Of a stretch of DNA of 64,000 nt, positions 1 to 8,425 are shown piece by piece. This DNA is from Pseudanabaena sp. UWO311 (lineage in GTDB: Bacteria > Cyanobacteriota > Cyanobacteriia > Pseudanabaenales > Pseudanabaenaceae). A program made the translations under genes and the position numbers. Location: assembly GCF_006937785.1 (NCBI RefSeq), contig NZ_SJEE01000001.1, positions 248,001 to 312,000 on the forward strand, read 5' to 3'. Below the pieces are notes generated by a model, which saw only the letters and a list, made by a program, of their open reading frames with translations, ran no database searches and was not told the origin of the DNA. Each line of letters starts with the position of its first letter. Position 1 is the first letter of the stretch.

Positions 1-666
1 CGCACGCAAGGGACGCAGATCGATCATATTTTCATTCAAATAATTTTTAGCTTCTACAGGTTCTTCGATCGCTGCACCTAATAATAAACTTGTGCCAAGT
101 GGTTCCGTAACGATCGCATCAAGGACATATTGACGACCCACACCAATCAGCTCAGGGATTTTGAGCTTAACAGGAGGTGGCGCATCACCAGAACTCAGCG
201 AAGAATTTTCTGCTAACACTTGTTGAGAAACAACTTGTAATTGACCATTGGTGCTTTTGTAGGTCTGAGTAGAAATCAGTCTGGCATCCAATTTGAAGTT
301 ATCATTCTCGGCTCCCCGTACTCCTTGGATCATCGTTACTGTTTCCGCAGTAATTAAGTCACCTTTTTTTTCCCATTTTGAAATTTCAGTGCGATAGGAA
401 ATATTTTTATATCGTTGCCAGAGTTGGCTCAATAACTGTTTGTAGCGATCGCGGTTTAGCCCATCGGAATGATTGAAAGTCGGAGCATAATATTTCATCA
501 CCGCTTCGATATCTTGCTTGCTGGCAGCTTTGTCTAAAGCAAATACGATATTTTCCAGCTCGGCTGGAGCAGGCTTAGATGATTGGGCTGCAAATGTAGG
601 ATCGACGATCGGCGCGAGTGTGGCAGTTGCCGCAGCAACAAGTAACAAACTAATTCTTTTGAACAT
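1..666 (-). CDS. secreted NTF2-like/SnoaL-type protein, C-terminus cut by window edge
   Basis: Hand translation from ATG at 664-666: MFKRISLLLVAAATATLAPIVDPTFAAQ... signal peptide then ALDKAASKQDIEAVMKYYAPTFNHSDG. Confidence 0.6.
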   Translation of the reverse strand, partial: MFKRISLLLVAAATATLAPIVDPTFAAQSSKPAPAELENIVFALDKAASKQDIEAVMKYYAPTFNHSDGLNRDRYKQLLSQLWQRYKNISYRTEISKWEKKGDLITAETVTMIQGVRGAENDNFKLDARLISTQTYKSTNGQLQVVSQQVLAENSSLSSGDAPPPVKLKIPELIGVGRQYVLDAIVTEPLGTSLLLGAAIEEPVEAKNYLNENMIDLRPLRA

Positions 667-702
667 GCGTAACTCTAATCAATAACCTGTAAGGATGAGC
701 TT

Positions 703-795
703 GCGAGTATAAATTTGTCTACGACAAATTTATACTCGCGATATTTAAGGATGGGATTGTGAGTATTAGTTGGTCTACGACCAACTAATACTCAC
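703..795. repeat. two tandem perfect hairpins (17-bp arms, TAC loop) with compensated differences
   Basis: 703-739 GCGAGTATAAATTTGTC-TAC-GACAAATTTATACTCGC; 759-795 GTGAGTATTAGTTGGTC-TAC-GACCAACTAATACTCAC. Confidence 0.95.
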
Positions 796-800
796 GGTAT

Positions 801-2309
801 TTAAGAATGCGACAAAGCAACAAATTGTTTCTCAGTTATACGCCCTGCTTGGTATAGTGTCTCATTTATTTCAGAGATTTTTAACACCGCGTGGGGTGAA
901 TATCCACTTGCTTGAATGCGATCGCATACTCCCGACTCATGATCTATAAATACGACGATATCACGCACCTTTAATCCACAGCTTTCAATTTTTTGCGCTC
1001 CCTCGATCGCACTCTTGCCAGAAATCAAAATATCATCAACCACGACAATGGTTTCTCCTGTTTCATAATTACCCTCGATCAAGCGTCTGGCTCCATAGGC
1101 TTTCACCTCCTTACGCGGAAAAATCAATGGAAAATTTAAACGCAATGCTAAGCCTGAAGCCGTGGGCAAGGAGCCGTAGGGAATCCCTGCAATGCGATCA
1201 AATTTAAGATTTTGCAAGATTTCGGCATAAGTACCAATTACTGCATCAAATACTTGAGGATTGGAGATAATCCGCCGTAAATCGATGTAGTAGGGGAAAA
1301 TTTGACCTGAGGCCTGTACGGTTTCTTCAAAGGTAATGCAACCAATATCAAACAATTGCAAGATTAGATTCGCATGGGGATGTCCAGCTTGATCGAGCAA
1401 ACAAACATTTGGCATCCACAAATCGCAAGCAGGACGATGATGATGGGTTACCGCGATCGCCTGATTGACTTCATCCCGTAGCGATCGCACTAATTGGGCT
1501 GGTTCACCGATCGCTAGCGCGTCCTGATTGACAGGCAAAATCAAACCGCCACCATTGGCATCTAACCCCGCGTTGAGAATTTCTGCTAAATTTTCGATAC
1601 TCTGATGATTATCTTGACCACCACCTTGGCTACTTGCCCAAATACTTCTTGCTAAGATTAAGCGCTCAGGAGCTAGCGATCGCACCTTTGCCAAAGCATC
1701 AGGATTTTCTGCACCAATCTCTAGCGCTAAACCCTCTATTCCCGCCCAAGCTTGACAATTTTGCACCACATTGAGATACAAAGGCTTATCGGAATTGGGA
1801 TATTCTTGAAAAGTTTGTGCGGTTGTATTTGATGAATAGCAGCTCACAAAAATCGCCTTATCTGGATACATCAAAAATCGCGCCGCCAAATCTTGTCCAA
1901 TATAGGGACTCAAGGTAATCGCATCCACACCCCACTGCTCAAAGGCTGTCTTTGCCATGACACTGCTGCTATTTAGATCCGCGTGCTTAGCATCGAGAAT
2001 GATCGGAATTTCTGGCGGAATCGCCGCTAAGGTCTTGGCTAATAGCTCCAACCCGCGCGCACCCAAAGCCGTATAAAAGCCCAAAGTTGGTTTATAAGCA
2101 CAGACCAGATCAGCCGTGGACTCAATAATAAAATTCATCCATTCCCATAAATAAGCCACAGTGCGATCGGGATATGCTCCAGCATTCATCTCCGAGTCAT
2201 ATTTGGCTTTGTACTTGACAGGCATCACTTCAGGATTGGGGTCAAGACCCAAACATAAAATGCTCTGATTTGTCGCGATCGCAGTCCTGAGTTTTGAGGC
2301 AAAGCTCAT
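801..2309 (-). CDS. pyrF-pyrE: bifunctional orotidine-5'-phosphate decarboxylase / orotate phosphoribosyltransferase
   Basis: N-terminal OMPDC motifs (LGLDPNPEVMP, LDAKHADLNSS); C-terminal PRPP-binding motif (ETIVVVDDILISGKSA). Confidence 0.92.
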   Translation of the reverse strand: MSFASKLRTAIATNQSILCLGLDPNPEVMPVKYKAKYDSEMNAGAYPDRTVAYLWEWMNFIIESTADLVCAYKPTLGFYTALGARGLELLAKTLAAIPPEIPIILDAKHADLNSSSVMAKTAFEQWGVDAITLSPYIGQDLAARFLMYPDKAIFVSCYSSNTTAQTFQEYPNSDKPLYLNVVQNCQAWAGIEGLALEIGAENPDALAKVRSLAPERLILARSIWASSQGGGQDNHQSIENLAEILNAGLDANGGGLILPVNQDALAIGEPAQLVRSLRDEVNQAIAVTHHHRPACDLWMPNVCLLDQAGHPHANLILQLFDIGCITFEETVQASGQIFPYYIDLRRIISNPQVFDAVIGTYAEILQNLKFDRIAGIPYGSLPTASGLALRLNFPLIFPRKEVKAYGARRLIEGNYETGETIVVVDDILISGKSAIEGAQKIESCGLKVRDIVVFIDHESGVCDRIQASGYSPHAVLKISEINETLYQAGRITEKQFVALSHS

Positions 2310-2709
2310 AATTTAACGGCTTAGATGCAAGCAGATTTTTTGAGGTTGCAACAAATATACCGCTTAGATCTTCATTATTTTTGGTTCTGTAATATTCTGG
2401 GTGGTGCGGCTTTGCTACCTAAAATATTGCAGAACCAAAAACTGGTTTTCTTGATCGATACCTGCTATAAATAGCGGCTTTTGCTGACAAGTATTTATCT
2501 GCAAAAACAACTTTTTATCTGACTAATAATCGCAAGTTGCCATATTTGATCGAAATTTCATCAAAATTGATGTAGAATCTCCCTCGTTCCTGTTACACAA
2601 ATCTTCAGAGCATTATCCCTAGCCTTCTACAAGTCTTATCACAAGACTTTTTGTGCATTTTTGTACGGCTTGTAGCTTGCTCTCAACCGTCCTACAGCGC
2701 AACGTTCCT

Positions 2710-3642
2710 ATGCAAAACTTTATGTCTCGCTCCCACCAATTTAATTTATTGACCAATCGCAAATTAGCCAATAAATCCAAATCCCTGAACCTGCGTCTGC
2801 TATCACTGAGTCTGTGTGGCTTGACTAGTAGTTTAGCGATCGCAACACCTACAGCTCACGCAAACCGTCTCGAAACCTTTGTCTACGATTTAACTGATAG
2901 CAGGATTGAATTTTCTGTCAAAAATGACATTGAGCCCAAGGGAACTGTCATTAGCAACCCTACCCGCATCGTGATTGACTTGCCTGGTATTGTCTATCAG
3001 GGCCCAACGGTAAGACGACGTGTAGGCAAAGGCGTGCAAGCAGTAAGGGTTGGACAGGTTGATGCAAATACCACCAGAATGGTCGTGGAGTTTTCGCCTG
3101 AAGTTAAACTTAATCCACAGGATTTACGCCTCAAGTCAAGACAGCCAGGACGCTGGACAATGCAACTTCCACAAAATATTTCGGCGATCGACCTCAATAG
3201 GGTTTCTAACTTTACTTTGCCTATAACAGGAGCAGCCATCAGTTCTGGATTTGGATGGCGAGTACATCCCATCACGGGTGAGAGGAAATTGCATAAAGGT
3301 GTGGATTTTGCTGCGCCCACAGGCACACCAATTTTTGCAGCAGCTGAGGGTGAGGTCACCTATGCAGGATGGACGGATGATGGCTATGGCAATGTTGTCG
3401 AGTTGCGCCATGACAATGGCGAGCTGACGCTTTATGCTCATACCAATAGAGTGTATGTATCCAAAGGACAAATTGTGAGCAAGGGACAGGCGATCGCAGA
3501 AGTAGGCACGACGGGACGGAGTACGGGGCCACATCTACATTTTGAGATCCAACCCGATGGCAGAACTGCTGTCGATCCGATGGATTATTTACAGCTTCGC
3601 CAAGTAACTCTCGATTTAGCTTCTAATAGCTTTAAAGATTAA
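2710..3642 (+). CDS. AMIN domain + M23 family peptidase (LytM-type)
   Basis: AMIN-like RIEFSVKNDIEPKG...RIVIDLPG; M23 motifs GWRVHPITGERKLHKGVDFAAPTGTPIFAAAEG and GPHLHFEI; ORF extends upstream to 2653. Confidence 0.9.
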   Translation: MQNFMSRSHQFNLLTNRKLANKSKSLNLRLLSLSLCGLTSSLAIATPTAHANRLETFVYDLTDSRIEFSVKNDIEPKGTVISNPTRIVIDLPGIVYQGPTVRRRVGKGVQAVRVGQVDANTTRMVVEFSPEVKLNPQDLRLKSRQPGRWTMQLPQNISAIDLNRVSNFTLPITGAAISSGFGWRVHPITGERKLHKGVDFAAPTGTPIFAAAEGEVTYAGWTDDGYGNVVELRHDNGELTLYAHTNRVYVSKGQIVSKGQAIAEVGTTGRSTGPHLHFEIQPDGRTAVDPMDYLQLRQVTLDLASNSFKD

Positions 3643-3646
3643 AAAA

Positions 3647-3683
3647 GAGATGATGTGCCGCGCTATGCGCAGCACATCATCTC
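3647..3683. repeat. hairpin
   Basis: GAGATGATGTGC...GCACATCATCTC, inner GCGC TAT GCGC. Confidence 0.85.
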
Positions 3684-3747
3684 TCAAACCAAAAAAAATT
3701 GAAAGCGTTGCTTTGCAACGCTTTCAATTTTTTTTGGTTTGAGAGAT
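3679..3747. repeat. 69-nt perfect palindrome, 33-bp arms, TTT loop
   Basis: ATCTCTCAAACCAAAAAAAATTGAAAGCGTTGC-TTT-reverse complement; between convergent genes. Confidence 0.95.
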
Positions 3748-3792
3748 AGCAAAGCGCCGATTGAAGAGAAAGCTCTAGTGCTTTCTCTTCGA

Positions 3793-4830
3793 TCAGTCTG
3801 AGTCTAGCTTCTGAATGTATGTACCTAATTCATTAAAAGTGCCAGCATAGGTAACCGTGGGGGTCGTGTAGCCTTTAAGATCCACAGAATATTGCTTTAG
3901 GGGTAGTAAAACCGCTGCATATGGTGTATGACCATAAGTCATAGAGCCAATCGCTACATCTAGCCCCAATTGCTTAGTTGATGACTCCAATCGGAAGGCA
4001 GCATTAACCGTATCACCAAGAGCCGTGTAGTCTGGGTGCTCACTAGTTCCCATTTGTCCAACCATCGCATATCCAGTATTTACACCTGCACCAACGCGCA
4101 ATTGAAATGGTAATTCAAACTGTTGATTAAGTTGATTGCTCATTTCATAAAGCTCATGCAGAGCGCGGTAGACCTTGAGCATGTCTTGAGTTGCCACAGT
4201 CTCTGAGCCGCTTCCAGCGTCATGAATCCAGACGGTCATGACCGCATCGCCAATATATTTGTCTACCCAACTGCCGTAGCGATCGATAATCTCTCCAGCA
4301 CGACGGAACCAAGTGCCGATCGCTTCTGAAAGAATCTGCTCATCCATTTGCTGCGTTAGTTTCGTAAAGTCCCGAATATCAACCACTAACACCGTAATTA
4401 GTTGTCGCTTGTGAAGCATGGCAGTCGCGGCTGCATCGGTATTCTCGTCATTATTTGGACGTGCGTTGGTGTCGGGGGATGTGATTGTTTCTGGGCAGTA
4501 AAATTCTAACTTTGTTTCGCCTAGGATGATGCGATCGCCATTTTTTAAGCTCACAGGAATGGTCACTCGCTTGCCATTCACAAATGAACCATTGCGACTA
4601 CCAAGATCGATTAGAAAATAGCTGCTTTCGCCAACAATTTGAAACATGGCGTGGTTGCGCGATGCACATTTATCAGACAAAGGAATATCATTTTCTGAGC
4701 CTCGTCCTAATGTCCAAGAATAAGCATTCACAAGAGGAATCTGCATCGTATCATCAGATCTGTGAAGTACGATATGTGGTTTTTCATCCCAAATTGTGGC
4801 AGGCTGACTCACAAGGTTATTAACCCTCAA
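3793..4830 (-). CDS. FHA domain-containing adenylate/guanylate cyclase
   Basis: FHA motif LGRGSENDIPLSDKCASRNHAMF...DLGSRNGSFVNG; class III cyclase VLVVDIRDFTKLTQQM, YIGDAVMTVW, YTALGDTVNAAFRLE. Confidence 0.9.
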   Translation of the reverse strand: MRVNNLVSQPATIWDEKPHIVLHRSDDTMQIPLVNAYSWTLGRGSENDIPLSDKCASRNHAMFQIVGESSYFLIDLGSRNGSFVNGKRVTIPVSLKNGDRIILGETKLEFYCPETITSPDTNARPNNDENTDAAATAMLHKRQLITVLVVDIRDFTKLTQQMDEQILSEAIGTWFRRAGEIIDRYGSWVDKYIGDAVMTVWIHDAGSGSETVATQDMLKVYRALHELYEMSNQLNQQFELPFQLRVGAGVNTGYAMVGQMGTSEHPDYTALGDTVNAAFRLESSTKQLGLDVAIGSMTYGHTPYAAVLLPLKQYSVDLKGYTTPTVTYAGTFNELGTYIQKLDSD

Positions 4831-4935
4831 ATATAAATTTACGAGTGGATCTAAGAATTTTTGCGTCTCTTTGAGTCTTTGCTTTTGCTAATATACCGTT
4901 TTTTTGATGGTTGCAAGTAATCGGTCAAAAACCTA

Positions 4936-5015
4936 GCAATTCTCATTATGAAACCAATTTTGGGTTTTCCAGCGCCGCAGGCACTGGAAAACCCAATTTT
5001 TAAAATGAGAATTGC
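4936..5015. repeat. palindromic element bounded by GCAATTCTCATT inverted repeats
   Basis: GCAATTCTCATT...TTGGGTTTTCCAG cgccgcaggca CTGGAAAACCCAA...AATGAGAATTGC. Confidence 0.8.
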
Positions 5016-5024
5016 GATCAAAAC

Positions 5025-5081
5025 CCAAAACCCAAATAATAACGGTAGCGCGAAGCACTACCGTTATTATTTGGGTTTTGG
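5025..5081. repeat. palindrome, 24-bp arms
   Basis: CCAAAACCCAAATAATAACGGTAG cgcgaagca CTACCGTTATTATTTGGGTTTTGG. Confidence 0.9.
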
Positions 5082-5105
5082 TCGCGATAATTTTGTGGCA
5101 ATGAT

Positions 5106-5249
5106 GCTGAGGGGCTGATTAACTGACAGATCTCTGTAGGGGCAGGTTTAGTAGATCCGTGATTGTTTTACAGCAAAGCTTTTAGCAAAAACTGCCCCTA
5201 CGGTTAAAAGCTGATTTCAACAGTTTTGTCAGTCAATCAGGCTGAGGGG
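5106..5249. mobile_element. MITE-like element: 126 bp, 14-bp TIRs, 9-bp TSD
   Basis: TSD GCTGAGGGG at 5106-5114 and 5241-5249; TIR CTGATTaACTGACA / TGTCAGTcAATCAG (13/14). Confidence 0.85.
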
Positions 5250-5318
5250 TGATGCAAAATAAACGCTAATACCATAACTTATTTATAAGTACCTCGGCAT
5301 AATTCAAAAAATAGAGTC

Positions 5319-5357
5319 AAGATCTGTACTGCTCGCATAGCGAGCAGTACAGATCTT
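5319..5357. repeat. perfect palindrome, 18-bp arms, ATA loop
   Basis: AAGATCTGTACTGCTCGC-ATA-GCGAGCAGTACAGATCTT. Confidence 0.95.
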
Positions 5358-5425
5358 TGGGATTCTGCCCAGCTGCTTATAAAATTAATTTCTCATATTG
5401 TCAGCTTTGATCAAGCTTAATCTCG

Positions 5426-6760
5426 ATGCAAACTACTGTCTCCCCAAAACAAGAAAATAATAAACTCAAAAGTCTCTGGAAAAAGCCTTGGTTAGTTGTA
5501 GTTTTAATCGTTGTTCTTCTAGGTGGTGGATTTATTGTCTTTCGCGCCTTAGCTAGTAGAGATCAAAGCTCAACTCTAGTCAATGATAAAACTGAACAAG
5601 TTGAATCAAAGTCTCTAGCGATCAAAATTAAATCTAGTGGCTCTGTTGTCCCGATTGAAACCGTGAATCTCAGCCCGAAGCAGGCTGGAAAACTAATTGA
5701 GCTATTAGTTGAGCAAGGGGCAAGAGTAAATCGAGGACAGGTGATTGCCAGAATGGACAATGCTAACTTGCTACCGCAACTTTATCAAGCTCAAGCTAGT
5801 GCCGCTGCCAGTGAGGCTAATTTAGTCAAATTACGCAATGGTAGTCGTCCTGAAGATATTGCGGCGGCTCAGGCTAGGGTAGAAGCTGCTCGCGGTCGTT
5901 TAGATGCAGCCCGATCGCGTTTAGCTTTAACCAATATGAAAACGAATCGTTTTCGGAGCTTACAAACTGAGGGCGCGATTTCTAGCGATCGCTTTGATGA
6001 AGTTGTAACTGACGATCGCAGCGCTCAGGCTGATTTGCAAACTGCTCAAGCTAATCTGGTTGAGGCTACTCGTCTATTAGAAGAATCACGTAATGGAAGT
6101 CGTGCTGAAGATATTGCTCAAGCGGAAGCACAACTTGCTCAAGCGATCGCAGGTATCAGAATCATCGAAGTCCAGATCGAAGATACGATTATTCGCGCTC
6201 CCTTTGCGGGGATTATCACCCAAAAATATGCCAATGCAGGAGCCTTTGTAACGCCGACAACGACAGCTTCGGCAAGCAATTCTTCTTCTTCAACTTCAAT
6301 TGTAGCGATCGCGAATGGCTTAGAGATTATAGCGAAGGTTCCTGAAGTAGATATTTCCCAAATCAAGATTGGTCAAGAAGTGGAAATTGTTGCTGATGCT
6401 TTTCCGACTGAGGTGTTTAAGGGAAAAGTCCGTTTGATTGCGCCTGAAGCAATCATTGAGCAGAATGTTACGTCATTTCAAGTGCGTGTAACTTTAGAAA
6501 CTGGCAAAGATAAGTTGCAATCGGGAATGAATACGGATTTGCGCTTTATTGGCAAACAAATTGATGGTGCTCTGGTTGTGCCGACGGTGGCGATCGTCAC
6601 GCAAGAAGGCAAAACAGGTTTATTAATTGCTGATGAAAAGGGGCAACCCCAGTTTCAACCTGTGACGATTGGTTCAACTGTAGACAATCAGACTCAAATT
6701 TTAAGTGGTGCGAAAGTAGGTGATCGCGTATTTGTGAAACAACCAGATAAAAAGCCATAA
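5426..6760 (+). CDS. HlyD/DevB-family periplasmic adaptor (membrane fusion) protein
   Basis: N-terminal TM, SSGSVVPIETVNLSPKQAGKLIELLVEQGARVNRGQVIARMD, coiled-coil, IIRAPFAGIITQKYANAGAFV. Confidence 0.9.
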   Translation: MQTTVSPKQENNKLKSLWKKPWLVVVLIVVLLGGGFIVFRALASRDQSSTLVNDKTEQVESKSLAIKIKSSGSVVPIETVNLSPKQAGKLIELLVEQGARVNRGQVIARMDNANLLPQLYQAQASAAASEANLVKLRNGSRPEDIAAAQARVEAARGRLDAARSRLALTNMKTNRFRSLQTEGAISSDRFDEVVTDDRSAQADLQTAQANLVEATRLLEESRNGSRAEDIAQAEAQLAQAIAGIRIIEVQIEDTIIRAPFAGIITQKYANAGAFVTPTTTASASNSSSSTSIVAIANGLEIIAKVPEVDISQIKIGQEVEIVADAFPTEVFKGKVRLIAPEAIIEQNVTSFQVRVTLETGKDKLQSGMNTDLRFIGKQIDGALVVPTVAIVTQEGKTGLLIADEKGQPQFQPVTIGSTVDNQTQILSGAKVGDRVFVKQPDKKP

Positions 6761-6792
6761 AAAAAGGGAGTCTCGAAGAGACTCCCTTTTTT
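6760..6792. terminator. bidirectional hairpin terminator between convergent genes
   Basis: AAAAAAGGGAGTCTC-GAA-GAGACTCCCTTTTTT. Confidence 0.9.
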
Positions 6793-6859
6793 GTCTAATA
6801 TGTTGGGGAACAAAAGCGATCGCTAAATTTTTACATCTAGCGATCGCTTCAGTTACAAT

Positions 6860-7144
6860 TTAGTCAATGTCGTTATTAGCGAGGTATTGATTGGATGGGC
6901 AGTCTAGCTTCTCAACTTGTGGGGCTGGGCTATCTGGGATATGAGTCGATGAGGGTAGGTTAACGAGAGTTACACCAATTGTCATGAGATGTGATAGCAC
7001 AAATCCGCTAATTTTGGCGATGAGTGGTAAGCGTTTCCAAGGGATTTCTAGCTCTAGGTGCAGTCCTTGCTCGTTAGCGGAGATTTCTAATTGGGTGTCG
7101 TTGATTGCTTGGTTATCTTTGTTGTTATCGATATTGTTAGCCAT
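6860..7144 (-). CDS. small hypothetical protein (94 aa)
   Basis: ORF track; no recognisable domain. Confidence 0.4.
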   Translation of the reverse strand: MANNIDNNKDNQAINDTQLEISANEQGLHLELEIPWKRLPLIAKISGFVLSHLMTIGVTLVNLPSSTHIPDSPAPQVEKLDCPSNQYLANNDID

Positions 7145-7364
7145 GTCCTTTAGCTCCTATTTTAAAGTTTAATTTTTCTGGACTAAACCTATTAAAATGC
7201 CTGTCAGAAGGGTGTCTGAGGATAATCAATGCGGATAATCAGCAACTTTAGAAAATACTTTTCAAATCCTGAAAAGCATTATTTAGCAAGGCTTTTGGGG
7301 CTTTGGGTAAGAATTGCGGATTTTCAGCAGTGGTTTGTTGATTTTCAGCAGGTGGAGGTGAGTT

Positions 7365-8420
7365 TTGGCTAATTGGAGATTGAGTAATGAGGGATATAAA
7401 CTTTTTAACGAACGACTAAAAGCTAATGGCTGGGATTCGCTTAACAAAACTGAATTAGCAACATTGCTAAAAGCGGATCGCAATAACATAGTGACGAATT
7501 TGCTTAATAGGGATCATGAAGGACAGCTATCAAAACTAAAAGCTGTCATGATCCGTCTGGGATTAGATGAAGATGATGTTGAATCAGATAGTTTTGCAAG
7601 ACGATATTTTGAAGAAGTTAAAACTCCTGCTAAATCTCTATCTGACGATAAGCTAGAATCTGGAATATTTCAGAGAGAAGAGATAGCGACTAACTCAAAC
7701 ACAAACTCATTTACTCAAAATCCTTTTGTTCCTCGTTCAGGGACTATTAACGATCCTGAACATTTTTTTGGGAGAGATAAGGAGATATATGACGTTTTTG
7801 AGGCAATTAACTCTGGTGACTGTGTTGAGTTGTTAGGAAAGCAACGACAAATCGGTAAGTCATCGATATTAATTCAGATTAAGAACCTTGCAATTACAAA
7901 ATTTAGAGATAAATGGGAACCAATCTATCTCAATTTGAATACAATTCATACGGAACCAGATTTTTATGAATCTTTTTGCGATGAATTGAATATATCTGGT
8001 TGTACTGGTAATGACTTAAAAAGGCAGTTTAGGAAGAGACAAAACCGCATACTTTTACTTTTGGATGAGACAGAGAATTTAACAGAAAAAGGTTTTACAA
8101 GGGAAGTAAGACAGTCTCTAAGAGGTTTTGCAGATGAAGGTTATCTGATTTATGTTGTAGCGGTTTTTACGCCGCTCAAAGAAATGTTTAAAGATAGTCA
8201 TGAGCAAGGGAAAACTTCACCTTTTCAAGATAGGTGTACGACAACGGTGGAAATCAATCCTTGGGATGAGAAAACGGTGTGTAGGTTTATTACTTCAAAA
8301 CTAGAAAATACTGGAGTTTGCTTTAGTAATGCAGAAATAGAAAAATTGTGGTTAGAGAGCCAAGGTCATCCACAAAAACTGATGAAAGCTTGTTTTGATC
8401 TATATCGTCAATATCGCTAA
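7365..8420 (+). CDS. AAA/STAND-like ATPase with N-terminal HTH-like region
   Basis: FFGRDKEIYDVFEAINSGDCVELLGKQRQIGKSSIL (Walker A), ILLLLDETENL (Walker B); N-terminal LNKTELATLLKADRNNIVTNLLNRDHEG helix-turn-helix-like. Confidence 0.75.
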   Translation: MANWRLSNEGYKLFNERLKANGWDSLNKTELATLLKADRNNIVTNLLNRDHEGQLSKLKAVMIRLGLDEDDVESDSFARRYFEEVKTPAKSLSDDKLESGIFQREEIATNSNTNSFTQNPFVPRSGTINDPEHFFGRDKEIYDVFEAINSGDCVELLGKQRQIGKSSILIQIKNLAITKFRDKWEPIYLNLNTIHTEPDFYESFCDELNISGCTGNDLKRQFRKRQNRILLLLDETENLTEKGFTREVRQSLRGFADEGYLIYVVAVFTPLKEMFKDSHEQGKTSPFQDRCTTTVEINPWDEKTVCRFITSKLENTGVCFSNAEIEKLWLESQGHPQKLMKACFDLYRQYR

Positions 8421-8425
8421 AACCT

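Noticed and set aside
2997-3534. Antisense ORFs of 120 and 132 aa
   Set aside because: Lie opposite the well-supported AMIN/M23 gene; no homology-like features.
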